A DNA stretch of 64,000 nucleotides from Pseudomonas umsongensis (GTDB lineage Bacteria > Pseudomonadota > Gammaproteobacteria > Pseudomonadales > Pseudomonadaceae), in contig NZ_NIWU01000001.1 of assembly GCF_002236105.1 (NCBI RefSeq), positions 992,001-1,056,000 of the forward strand, read 5' to 3'. Below are positions 1 to 8,302 of the stretch, one piece after another (position 1 is the first letter of the stretch; each line of letters opens with the position of its first letter). Under the pieces are notes generated by a model that saw only the letters and a program-made list of their open reading frames with translations, did no database searches and had not been told where the DNA came from. A program made the translations under genes and the position numbers.

Positions 1-1
1 C

Positions 2-193
2 CCGTATGCCCGCGGCACCTATTGCAGCTACAAGCCTAACTGGATACGCAAGTACTACGATCACTTCCAGAAGGATCGCGGTCGTGTGGTGTTTGGCCAG
101 GGCGACCACGGCGAAGGCTGGCGTGGTTTCATTGACGGCGCTATCAGTGCCGGCAGCCAGGCTGCATTGCGCACGCACAAACTGTTGGGCTGA
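2..193 (+). CDS. FAD-dependent amine oxidase, C-terminal fragment (cut by window edge)
   Basis: Reading from base 2, 63 residues run to a TGA at 191-193; the gene begins left of the window. The final part has GEGWRGFIDGAISAG followed by a helix. This is the usual C-terminal FAD-contacting segment of flavin amine oxidases, where a Gly-rich stretch and a G-A-x-x-S-G helix close over the flavin. Such enzymes oxidise amines to imines and aldehydes with release of peroxide. The substrate cannot be judged from this fragment. A strong hairpin lies 8 bases after the stop. Confidence 0.7.
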   Translation, partial: PYARGTYCSYKPNWIRKYYDHFQKDRGRVVFGQGDHGEGWRGFIDGAISAGSQAALRTHKLLG

Positions 194-200
194 CGAACCG

Positions 201-225
201 GCCGGCGGGGCGCATCCCCGCCGGC
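201..225. terminator. Hairpin terminator between the amine oxidase and the AraC gene
   Basis: A perfect 10-bp stem (GCCGGCGGGG / CCCCGCCGGC) with a CGCAT loop is followed by TTCCTTACT. It lies between two genes that end towards each other (stops at 193 and 230), so it probably serves both directions. Confidence 0.75.
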
Positions 226-229
226 TTCC

Positions 230-1240
230 TTACTCAGGCTTTTGCTGACGAAATTCCCGCGGCGTCATCCCGACCCAGCGACGGAATGCGCGGGTGAAAG
301 AACTGGCCTCGTTATAGCCCAGACGCTGGGCTATTTCCGTCAGGCTTTGTGGGGACTGGCGAACGAGATCGATCGCCAGCGCCTGGCGTATTTCCTCCAC
401 CAACTCGGCAAATTCCACTTCAAGTTCCTGCAACCGCCGTTGCAGTGTGCGCTTGCTCATGCACAGGTGGCGCGCCACCTGATCGATGCCGATCTTGCCG
501 TTGCTGATGTTGGCTTCAATCACCATGCCGATCCGGGTGGTCAGGTCGGTGTCGGCCAACCGGCGGCGGCGCTCGGCCTCCAGCCCTGGCAACAATGCCT
601 GGAACAGGCGCGGATCGGCTGTCACCAAGGGTTGATCAAGCATCTCGCCGGGCCAGGCCATCACGTTCTTCGGCTGGTCGAAACGCAGCGGACATTTGAA
701 CGCAGCCTTGTGCAGTTCGATATCGACCGGTTGCGGATGCGCGAAATCGACACGTAACGGCGCAAACCGCTCACCGGTGACCTCGCGCAAAAGGGCGTAC
801 AGCGTTCCGATAGCGAACTCGGCATCCTGGCGCCGGTGCAGAACACTGGGGTCGGTGATCTGGTAGCTGATTTCCAGGCGACCCGCCTGCAGGCACCAGT
901 CGAGCTCATTGGCCTGGGCGTGCACCACGATGTAGCGGCTGGCGGATACAAGCATCCCACGCACGTCCGGTGCGCTGCGCGCGGCATGACCGACCCCGCC
1001 CAACAGGCTGCTGTTGATACCGCTGCACAGCAAACCCAGGCCCATGCGCAACCCGAGGCTGGCGTCGCCATGGGCGGCGGCGACTTCCAGCAGGGCGTTG
1101 TATTGGCTCAACGGAATGGTGGCATCCGGTCGTTCCAGTAGCCCTTCGTCCAGGCCGACGGTCGCCAGGTGAGGGCGAAAAATGTCGGCATGACGCTGCA
1201 GCAGGGCTTCGGCATAAACGGTGTGTTTCAGACGAGACAT
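230..1240 (-). CDS. AraC-family transcriptional regulator with N-terminal ligand-binding domain
   Basis: Protein of 336 residues. The N-terminal two thirds resemble the arabinose-binding-like domain of the large AraC group that includes OruR- and ArgR-type regulators. The C-terminal ~100 residues hold two helix-turn-helix units, with VARHLCMSKRTLQRRL and, near the end, IAQRLGYNEASSFTRAFRRW. The ATG at 1240 was chosen because CCAGGAGCG lies just upstream; an open reading continues to 1315 but would add a tail without a ribosome site. The gene is divergent from the arylsulfatase operon, which starts about 260 bases away, so it may control that operon. This is inference from position only; the inducer is unknown. 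Confidence 0.88.
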   Translation of the reverse strand: MSRLKHTVYAEALLQRHADIFRPHLATVGLDEGLLERPDATIPLSQYNALLEVAAAHGDASLGLRMGLGLLCSGINSSLLGGVGHAARSAPDVRGMLVSASRYIVVHAQANELDWCLQAGRLEISYQITDPSVLHRRQDAEFAIGTLYALLREVTGERFAPLRVDFAHPQPVDIELHKAAFKCPLRFDQPKNVMAWPGEMLDQPLVTADPRLFQALLPGLEAERRRRLADTDLTTRIGMVIEANISNGKIGIDQVARHLCMSKRTLQRRLQELEVEFAELVEEIRQALAIDLVRQSPQSLTEIAQRLGYNEASSFTRAFRRWVGMTPREFRQQKPE

Positions 1241-1499
1241 ACGAAATCGCTCCTGGCACGGCGGGTGGATCCCGTTCGCGTGAAATCGGGGATCAGCAAA
1301 AACGATGGCATGCACAATCCCGAGCGAATCCTAACAAGTGACGCAACGCCGCTCCCCCCTCCTTAGGTGGGGCGCGCGAAATTGGCGCCGAATGAAAAGT
1401 GTCTGGCATCCGCGGGCAATCACGGCAGTGGAGGGCGGCCTATGGTCTGGCCACGCTGGCGATTGTCATGCCGACAACCATCGCGCACTGGAGATTGAA

Positions 1500-2948
1500 A
1501 TGAGAAACCTATTGGCATGCCTGGCCTTGCCAGGTGTTCTGTTGGCGAGTCCGTTTGTGGTTGCCCAGGACGCGGCGCCGAACATCGTCGTCTTACTGTT
1601 CGACAACCTCGGATATGGCGAACTCGGTGTTTATGGCGGCGGCGCGCTGCGCGGGGCCGAGACGCCGCGCATCGACCAGTTGGCCGCTGAAGGGATGCGT
1701 TTCACCGACTTCAATGTCGAGGCGCAGTGCACGCCTTCGCGGTCGGCGTTGATGACCGGCCGCTTTCCGATCCGCTCCGGGACGTACAAGGTGCCTCGTC
1801 CCGGCCAGCCCGATGGCCTGACCCTGTGGGAAGTCACCTTGCCTGAGCTGCTGTCGGCCAAGGGATATGCGACGGGCATCTGGGGCAAGTGGCACCTGGG
1901 CAGCAGCGAGGAGCGCTTTCCGACCCAGCAGGGATTTGACGAATGGTACGGCGTGCCGCGTACCTACGATGAGGCCATGTGGTCGGCTTCGGACGTAGCC
2001 AGCGGCCTGACGCCGGCCATTGGTAGCAAACAGGGCTGGGACCAGAAGCTGGCGCCGGCGCAGTTTATTTACGAGGCCCGCAAGGGCGAGGCGCCAAAGG
2101 CCGTCAAGAAACTCGATCTCGACACCCGGCGAACCATGGATGAAGAAATCACCCAGCGGGCAACGGCGTTCATCAACCACAATGCACAATCGGGCAAACC
2201 CTTTTTCGCCTACGTGTCCTTCTCGCAACCCCACATGCCCACGCAGCCAAATCCAGCGTTTGCCGGTAAAACAGGCAATGGTTCATGGGCCGACGTGCTC
2301 GCCGAGATCGACTTTCGGACCGGACAAGTGCTCGATGCCCTGAAAGCGGCGGGGGTCGAACAAAATACCCTGGTAGTGCTGGCCAGCGACAACGGTGGCG
2401 AGTCCACCTATCCGTGGCAGGGTGCCAACGGTCCGTGGCGCGGGACTTACTTCACCGCCATGGAGGGCAGCCTGCGGGCGCCGTTCATTCTGCGTTGGCC
2501 AGGTCATGTTTCGACTGGCAAGGTCAGCAACGAGATCGTCCATATCGTCGATCTCTACACCACCCTGGCCCATGCCGCAGGGGCCGAGATACCCACCGAC
2601 CGCGCCGTGGACGGGGTCGACCAGATGGCGTTCTTCACCGGCAAACAGCCCAAATCCAACCGTGAAGGATTCCCGGCCTATGTCGCCGATCGCCTGTCGG
2701 CGGTGAAATGGCGTAACTGGAAACTGCAATTGATCTTGCAAGACGATATGTACGATCCGCCGCAAACACTGGCGCTACCGCGTCTGTACAACCTGCTTAC
2801 GGACCTTCGCGAGGAACACAACGTGGCAGCGCAGAACACCTGGGTGATCACGCCCATGATGAGCATCGTCGGCGCCTTGAAGACGAGCCTGGCCAAATAC
2901 CCGCCTATCGAAAGCGGCACGCCTGATCCGTACGTTCCATCGCACTGA
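1500..2948 (+). CDS. Periplasmic arylsulfatase
   Basis: Protein of 482 residues from the ATG at 1500, preceded by GGAGA. Residues 1-23 form a signal peptide ending V-A-Q. The sulfatase signature C-T-P-S-R is at Cys77-Arg81; Cys77 is the residue converted to formylglycine. An early metal-binding Asp lies in LLFDNLGYG (D35), and S-D-N-G-G-E occurs later. The fold and length suit type I arylsulfatases, which hydrolyse organic sulfate esters. An in-frame opening reaches back to 1338, but that extension has no signal peptide at its front. It is the first gene of a same-strand group with cytochrome c, DUF1302 and DUF1329. That company is unusual for simple sulfur scavenging and suggests a role on a hydrophobic or aromatic sulfate ester (inference). 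Confidence 0.88.
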   Translation: MRNLLACLALPGVLLASPFVVAQDAAPNIVVLLFDNLGYGELGVYGGGALRGAETPRIDQLAAEGMRFTDFNVEAQCTPSRSALMTGRFPIRSGTYKVPRPGQPDGLTLWEVTLPELLSAKGYATGIWGKWHLGSSEERFPTQQGFDEWYGVPRTYDEAMWSASDVASGLTPAIGSKQGWDQKLAPAQFIYEARKGEAPKAVKKLDLDTRRTMDEEITQRATAFINHNAQSGKPFFAYVSFSQPHMPTQPNPAFAGKTGNGSWADVLAEIDFRTGQVLDALKAAGVEQNTLVVLASDNGGESTYPWQGANGPWRGTYFTAMEGSLRAPFILRWPGHVSTGKVSNEIVHIVDLYTTLAHAAGAEIPTDRAVDGVDQMAFFTGKQPKSNREGFPAYVADRLSAVKWRNWKLQLILQDDMYDPPQTLALPRLYNLLTDLREEHNVAAQNTWVITPMMSIVGALKTSLAKYPPIESGTPDPYVPSH

Positions 2949-3089
2949 CGGCATCGAGCCGTCCATGCCCGAGGCGCCTTTCGCCATCGAATGGCGCCCA
3001 ATGGCAAATCTCTGGCGTTGACCAGCGATTAGTCAGTCCCCCGCGGATGTCACCTTAGGTTCACCACCAATACTGCTGGGGAACCTCTT

Positions 3090-3461
3090 ATGCGCTACCT
3101 GATTCAACCGCTTGCCGGCCTGTCGCTGCTGGCGCTCAGTCACGCCATTGCGGCTGCCGAGTGCGATGCCGGCGCCGGTCAACAAGCGTTCCAGACCAAG
3201 TGTGCCGCCTGCCATGCCCTCGACGCCGACCGCGTTGGCCCGCGCCTCAATGGCGTGGTCGGTCGCCCCATCGGTTCGATACCGGGCTTCAAATACTCGA
3301 AGGACCTGGCCGGGGCGAACAGCTCCTGGACCGTCGAACAGCTGGATCGTTGGCTGACTTCCCCGGCACAAATGTTCCCAGACACGGCAATGGCGTTCGG
3401 TGGCCTGCGCAATGCCAGCGAGCGCCAGGCCGTGCTCTGTTTCCTGCAAACACAAGGCTGA
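3090..3461 (+). CDS. Periplasmic class I c-type cytochrome
   Basis: Protein of 123 residues with a signal peptide (cleavage near A-A-A). The haem motif C-A-A-C-H is at about residues 38-42, and the likely axial Met is in FPDTAMAFGG near the C-terminus. Size and the V-G-P-R-L-N-G-V-V-G-R pattern match mono-haem cytochromes of the c550/c2 type, which carry electrons from periplasmic dehydrogenases. ATG at 3090. It sits between arylsulfatase and DUF1302 on the same strand and may accept electrons from a periplasmic oxidation linked to the same substrate. No dehydrogenase is encoded next to it here. Confidence 0.88.
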   Translation: MRYLIQPLAGLSLLALSHAIAAAECDAGAGQQAFQTKCAACHALDADRVGPRLNGVVGRPIGSIPGFKYSKDLAGANSSWTVEQLDRWLTSPAQMFPDTAMAFGGLRNASERQAVLCFLQTQG

Positions 3462-3527
3462 CCTTGCCGGGCGGGGAAGCCAAAGCCCGCCGATGGGTGA
3501 CACATCAATAATAAGGAAAAAAAGTCA

Positions 3528-5321
3528 GTGCATATCACTCCTCTCAAGCGCTGCCTGCTGGCAATGGCCGTGGCGGCGGCAACGGCACCGGTTTGCGCCG
3601 CAAGCTTCGACCTCGGTGAGCTTCACGGCCAATTCGACTCGGCGTTGTCGATCGGTGCCAGTTGGGCCATGGCCGAACCCAAGTCCAAATTGATCGGTAG
3701 CGACAATGGCGGCACCGGCTTCTCCACCTCCGGTGACGACGGGCGCCAGAATTTCAAGAAAGGTGAAACCTATTCGAAGATCTTCAAGGGCGTGCATGAC
3801 CTCGAACTGTCCTACGGCGACACCCGCGCTTTTGTCCGGGGCAAATACTGGTACGACTTCGAGCTGCAGGACGAACACCGTCCCTTCAAGGACATCAGCG
3901 ACGACGGGCGTGTCATGTCCACGCGTTCCTCGGGCGCCGAATTTCTCGACGCGTTCGTCGCGCAACGCTACGAATTAGCCGATCGTCCAGGGGAAGTTCG
4001 CTTGGGCAAGCAGGTGGTGAGCTGGGGCGAAAGCCTGTTCATCGGCAACTCGATCAACGCAATCAACCCGCTGGACGTCTCGGCGCTGGTCCGGCCGGGC
4101 TCGGAACTCAAGGAAGGCCTGATTCCGGTCAACATGCTCTATGTCTCCCAAAGCCTGACGGAAAACCTTAACGTCGAAGGTTTCTACCAGTTGCAGTGGA
4201 AGCCCTACGCGCTACCCAACTGCGGCACTTTCTTCGGGGCCGACCCCGTACCCAAGGGCTGTGATCGCAATCTCAACGCCGGCCTGGCCGACATCGCGCC
4301 GCTGGAGCCGATCGCCGCCAATGCCGGATTGGGCTTTGACATCCTCGACCGTCGCATCAGCAACGAGGGCGTCATCCTGCCGCGCGACAAGGACCACGAG
4401 GCGCGCGACAGCGGGCAGTTCGGTCTGGCCCTGCGTTGGCTCGGCGAGGGTACGGAGTACGGTGCCTATTACATCAACTACCACTCGCGTAAGCCCAAGT
4501 TCGCCTTGCGCACCGAGAGCGGCGTCGCCAACTTCATCCAGAACGACCCGGGTTTCGCCGCGTTGCCGTCGGACGAGCAGTTTGCCCTGGGCCTGGCCAC
4601 CGGCGCCGGCAATACGCACTACTTCATCGATTACCCGGAAAACATCCACCTGTTCGGCTTGAGTTTCGCCACCGTGCTTCCCACCGGCACGGCGTGGAGC
4701 GGCGAAATCAGCTACCGCCCCAATGAACCACTGTCAATCAACACCGCCGACCTCTCCGGCGGTGCGCTGAACCCGGTGTTCCAGGCACTGACCGGGAGCA
4801 TCGTCGAACCGACCGTACCCGCCGAAGAAGGGCAGGTCATCCAGGGCTGGAAGCGCAAGGAAGTCACCCAGGCGCAGACCACCTTGCTGCACCTGTTCGA
4901 TCCGGTGATCGGTGCCGATTCGATGTCGCTGGCGGTGGAAATCGGCATGACCCACATCGGCGGGCTGGAAGGCCTGGACAAGCAGCGTTATGGCCGCGAC
5001 TCGGTCTTCGGCGACTTGAGCCAGGCCGGGCGCCACGGCTACTACACGCAAAACTCCTGGGGTTACCGGGCGTTCAGCGCCCTGAAGTACACCAGCGTGT
5101 TCGCCGGGGTCAACCTCAGCCCCAATCTGGCGTGGTCCCACGATGTCGACGGCTACGGTCCGACCTTCAACGAAGGCTCCAAGGCCGTGAGCGTCGGCCT
5201 CGATGCCGACTACCGCAACACCTACACCGTCAGCCTGAGTTACACCGATTACTTCGGCGGCGACTTCAATACTGACATTGACCGCGACAACCTGTCGCTC
5301 AGCGTCGGCGTGACCTTTTGA
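3528..5321 (+). CDS. DUF1302 family outer-membrane protein
   Basis: Protein of 597 residues that starts at GTG 3528 behind AAGGA. A signal peptide ends at V-C-A-A. The rest is rich in alternating aromatic/polar strands and ends in V-G-V-T-F, the terminal Phe expected of an outer-membrane beta-barrel. The N-terminal half matches the DUF1302 pattern (Q-F-D-S-A-L-S-I-G-A-S-W, and later G-K-Q-V-V-S-W-G-E). DUF1302 proteins are almost always paired with DUF1329, as here, and occur near genes for steroid, terpenoid or aromatic catabolism. Transport of a hydrophobic compound is the usual guess, not proven. Confidence 0.87.
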   Translation: MHITPLKRCLLAMAVAAATAPVCAASFDLGELHGQFDSALSIGASWAMAEPKSKLIGSDNGGTGFSTSGDDGRQNFKKGETYSKIFKGVHDLELSYGDTRAFVRGKYWYDFELQDEHRPFKDISDDGRVMSTRSSGAEFLDAFVAQRYELADRPGEVRLGKQVVSWGESLFIGNSINAINPLDVSALVRPGSELKEGLIPVNMLYVSQSLTENLNVEGFYQLQWKPYALPNCGTFFGADPVPKGCDRNLNAGLADIAPLEPIAANAGLGFDILDRRISNEGVILPRDKDHEARDSGQFGLALRWLGEGTEYGAYYINYHSRKPKFALRTESGVANFIQNDPGFAALPSDEQFALGLATGAGNTHYFIDYPENIHLFGLSFATVLPTGTAWSGEISYRPNEPLSINTADLSGGALNPVFQALTGSIVEPTVPAEEGQVIQGWKRKEVTQAQTTLLHLFDPVIGADSMSLAVEIGMTHIGGLEGLDKQRYGRDSVFGDLSQAGRHGYYTQNSWGYRAFSALKYTSVFAGVNLSPNLAWSHDVDGYGPTFNEGSKAVSVGLDADYRNTYTVSLSYTDYFGGDFNTDIDRDNLSLSVGVTF

Positions 5322-5340
5322 TCCCGGAGCCTTTGAAAAC

Positions 5341-6711
5341 ATGAAAGCATACGCACAGTTCACGAGCGCATCCCTTGCATTGATGCTGTTGGCCTCCAGC
5401 GTCATGGCCGCCGTCTCGCCCCAGCAGGCTGACCAGCTCGGCACCAGCCTGACCCCCCTTGGCGCGCAGAAAGAAGGCAATGCCAATGGCAGCATTCCGG
5501 CCTGGACCGGCGGGCTGCCGAAAAATGCCGGCCAGGTGGGCGCCAACGGGTTCCTCGCCGACCCTTTCGCCAGTGAGAAACCGCTGTTTATCATCACTGC
5601 GCAGAACGCCGAGCAGTACAAGGACAAGCTCAGCGCCGGGCAGTTGGCGCTGTTCAAACGCTTCCCCCAAAGTTATCGGATACCGGTCTACCCAACCCAT
5701 CGTTCGGCGACGATTCCGCCAGACATCATGAAGCTGGCGAAGGACAGTGCCCTGCATGTCACGTCAACCGACGATGGCAACAACCTGGCCAACTTCGCCG
5801 ACAGCGGCTACTACGCGTTTCCGATTCCGAGAAATGGTGTCGAGGTAGTCTGGAACCACATCACGCGATATCTCGGCGGCAGCTATCAGCGCAGCTTCAT
5901 CCAGGCCACGCCACAGGTGAACGGCGACTACACGGCGGTGCGTTTCGAGGAAGAGCAAGTGTACCCCCGGCAAGTGACCGACCTGCCTGCCGGCGACGCG
6001 CAAAACCTGTTGTATTACTACAAGCAACGCGTGACGTCGCCAGCACGATTGGCCGGCACGGTTGCGCTCGTGCATGAGACCATCGATCAAGTCAAGGAGC
6101 CCCGTCGCGCCTGGGTCTACAACGCCGGTCAGCGTCGCGTGCGACGTGCCCCGCAACTGGCCTACGACGGGCCGGGCACCGCTTCCGACGGCCTGCGCAC
6201 GGCGGACAACCTCGACATGTTCAACGGAGCACCTGATCGCTACGACTGGAAGTTGATTGGCAAGAAGGAAATGTACATTCCCTACAACAGCTATCGCCTG
6301 GAATCTTCTGCGCTGAAGTACGACGACATCGTCAAGGCCGGGCACCTCAACCCTGACCATACCCGCTATGAGCTGCACCGCGTATGGGAGGTGGAGGCGA
6401 CCCTCAAGCCTGGCCAGCGCCATGTCTATGCCAAGCGTCATATGTACCTCGACGAAGATACCTGGCAACTGGCGGAAGTCGATCATTACGATCAGAAAGG
6501 CCAGCTATGGCGGGTAGCGGAGGGGCATGCGCTGTATCGATACGACGAACAGGCCAGCTACTTTGCCGCCGAAACCCTGTACGACTTGATCTCAGGTCGC
6601 TACATGGTGGTTGGGTTGCGCAACGAGGAACCGCGTAACACCGAGTACGGCCTGACCGCCAAGAACTTCGAATTCACCCCCGCAGCACTGCGCTCCGATG
6701 GACTGCGCTAA
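5341..6711 (+). CDS. DUF1329 family protein, partner of DUF1302
   Basis: Protein of 456 residues with a signal peptide ending S-V-M-A-A. The N-terminus after cleavage (Q-A-D-Q-L-G-T-S-L-T-P-L-G, then G-S-I-P-A-W-T-G-G) is the DUF1329 signature. The family is thought to fold like lipoprotein-binding LolA/LolB, which fits a role handing hydrophobic molecules through the periplasm; that role is inferred. It starts 19 bases after DUF1302 and ends the operon; a hairpin follows at 6748-6770. Confidence 0.87.
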   Translation: MKAYAQFTSASLALMLLASSVMAAVSPQQADQLGTSLTPLGAQKEGNANGSIPAWTGGLPKNAGQVGANGFLADPFASEKPLFIITAQNAEQYKDKLSAGQLALFKRFPQSYRIPVYPTHRSATIPPDIMKLAKDSALHVTSTDDGNNLANFADSGYYAFPIPRNGVEVVWNHITRYLGGSYQRSFIQATPQVNGDYTAVRFEEEQVYPRQVTDLPAGDAQNLLYYYKQRVTSPARLAGTVALVHETIDQVKEPRRAWVYNAGQRRVRRAPQLAYDGPGTASDGLRTADNLDMFNGAPDRYDWKLIGKKEMYIPYNSYRLESSALKYDDIVKAGHLNPDHTRYELHRVWEVEATLKPGQRHVYAKRHMYLDEDTWQLAEVDHYDQKGQLWRVAEGHALYRYDEQASYFAAETLYDLISGRYMVVGLRNEEPRNTEYGLTAKNFEFTPAALRSDGLR

Positions 6712-6747
6712 CCCTTCTGAGATGCAGGCAGTGTGACCGACAGACGT

Positions 6748-6770
6748 GGGTGGTGATTTTGCGACCACCC
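6748..6770 (+). terminator. Hairpin after the DUF1329 gene
   Basis: Stem GGGTGGT / ACCACCC with loop GATTTTGCG, 37 bases past the DUF1329 stop. There is no long T-run, so it may act as a weak terminator or transcript-end stabiliser. Confidence 0.45.
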
Positions 6771-6816
6771 CGTCAACCTCCCTTGAGGCGGCCTGATAGC
6801 CGACCTATTGTTGGTT

Positions 6817-7077
6817 GACTGAGTAAATGTCCATTCATGCGGTAACGGTTGGGTTTCGCTCTTACTGTAGGAGCCAGGCTTGCCGGCGAAGGCGTTCTGA
6901 CGGCCAATGGGGATTTTGTGACTGAGTACATATCCATTCCTGCGGTAACGGTTGGGTTTCGCCCTTACTGTAGGAGCCAGGCTTGCCGGCGAAGGCGTTC
7001 TGACGGCCAATGGGGATTTTGTGACTGAGTACATATCCATTCCTGCGGTAACGGCCACTTAGGGTTTCGCCCTTACG
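6817..7077. repeat. Tandem 103-bp intergenic repeat (two full units and part of a third)
   Basis: The phrase GACTGAGTA recurs at 6817, 6920 and 7023, an exact period of 103 bases. Each full unit contains CCATTC(A/C)TGCGGTAACGG, then TTTCGC(T/C)CTTACTGTAGGAGCCAGG and GACGGCCAATGGGGATTTTG. Units 1 and 2 differ at only a few positions. The third unit diverges after GGTAACGG and runs into the long inverted repeat. Translations across it are repetitive and have no ribosome sites, so it is taken as noncoding. Confidence 0.85.
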
Positions 7078-7800
7078 GCGAGTCACTTGGAAAAGCCCCA
7101 AGTAACCAAGGGCTCTTGCCCCTGGCGTTCGGTGCCTCGCTAAGGCTCGGCATACCCTCGCTCCGGTCCTGCTCCGTGGGCCCGCCGCGATGGGCCATCC
7201 TTGGCCCAGCGCGGCTAAACCGGCATCCTTGCCGGTTTACCCACTGCGCAGAACCTCCACTCGGCCTCTCGAGGGGGCAAGAAAATCAAAAGCCAGATCA
7301 CAATCAAAAGCGAGGCGGCCTGACAGCCGACCTGACCGGAAGCCATACGCATACCCTCTGTAGGAGCGAGCATGCTCGCGATGAACCTGAGAGCACCGCG
7401 GGCTACCAGGTGCCCCGCGTCATCGTTGACGACCATCGCGACGGTGCGACGATTCGACATGCTCGCTCCTACAGGGAACTTGGGGGTATCTGCCAAAGTC
7501 AGGTCGGCTTTAAGGCCGCCTCGCTTTGCTGTTGATCGCGAGCGTCCCGTTAACCACGCTGGCCGAACGCAGGCATTGCGCAGTGGGGAAACCGGCAGGA
7601 CGCCGGTTTAGCCGCGCTGGGCCAAGGATGGCCCATCGCGGCGACCCCACGGAGCAATGCCGGAGTGAGGGCATGCCGAGCCCCAGCGAGGCACCGAGTG
7701 GTGGGGAAAGCCTTTTGCTTCCTTTTTGGTGTTTGAAAAAGGGAGTCGCCGTAAGGGCGAAACCATAGGAGGCCGTTACCGCAGTAATGGATATGCACTC
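7021..7800. repeat. Long imperfect inverted repeat of the fluorescent Pseudomonas intergenic type
   Basis: The arm at about 7021-7270 reads GGTAACGG ... TTTCGCCCTTACGGCGA ... GGTGCCTCGCT ... GCCGCGATGGGCCATCC, TTGGCCCAGCGCGGCTAAACC and CCACTGCGCA. The arm at about 7555-7800 carries the same string in reverse complement, including TTACCGCAGTAATGGATATG. The 285-base centre holds a REP pair. Similar long elements are scattered through fluorescent Pseudomonas genomes; I recognise the type but cannot assign a published class. Confidence 0.75.
7360..7475. repeat. Facing REP pair (BIME-like)
   Basis: TGTAGGAGCGAGCATGCTCGCGA near 7361 faces ACATGCTCGCTCCTACAGG ending near 7475. The two REP palindromes are in opposite orientation about 75 bases apart, the usual layout of a BIME. 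It sits at the centre of the large inverted repeat. Confidence 0.7.
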
Positions 7801-8110
7801 CGACAGCAAATTTCACACAGGGCTTCCTGTGACGCCCCCCGCATCACCGTCGCGCACGGCTCAATTAACGCGTTTTCAGCGGAACGCGGAGCGTCCCTGG
7901 CGGCATTCCCACGCAGAGCGTGGGAACGATCAATCGCCAGCAGGCTGGCTCCTACAGGGGATCCAGGTGCACCCGTCAAAGTCAGGTCGGCTTTAAGGCC
8001 GCCTCGCTTTGCTGTTGATCGCGGGCGACCCACGGAGCAATGCCTTCGTTCTGGTAGTGGGGTGAAGCGAAACCCTAAGCCGCCGCTACCGCAGCAATGG
8101 ACATGTACTC
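7488..8110. repeat. Further dispersed repeat copies up to the secretion operon
   Basis: A stretch of about 50 bases beginning AAAGTCAGGTCGGCTTTAAG occurs at about 7495-7545 and again at about 7979-8028, in the same orientation. The second copy leads into a shortened form of the long repeat, ending GTAGTGGGGTGAAGCGAAACC and TACCGCAGCAATGGACATG. A REP-like GCTGGCTCCTACAGG is near 7945. I see no gene between 6712 and 8302. Confidence 0.65.
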
Positions 8111-8302
8111 CAACAACAAGCGCCCGTGCCGATGCGCAACATACCCGCCCGTCACCCAATTAAAAGCCCGATGTCCATGACCGGCACTATCCCGAAGTCA
8201 CGTTGTCAGTTATTGGCGCCTCTAACGACGAGATTCGTCTCTGATAGCGGCACGTCAGGCTGCATTTAGTGTTTCGCCCCTTGGGCTTACGCTCGCGATG
8301 GA

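Noticed and set aside
4734..5657. A 307-codon - strand frame across the DUF1302/DUF1329 junction
   Set aside because: Both + strand proteins are recognisable and the antisense translation is not protein-like.
6817..7077. Possible CRISPR-like array
   Set aside because: The repeats are 103 bases long and directly adjacent with no variable spacers; this is a tandem intergenic repeat.
7116..7535. Open frames of 60-140 codons in the repeat region
   Set aside because: They run through REP and inverted repeats, lack ribosome sites, and the repeats occur in both orientations.
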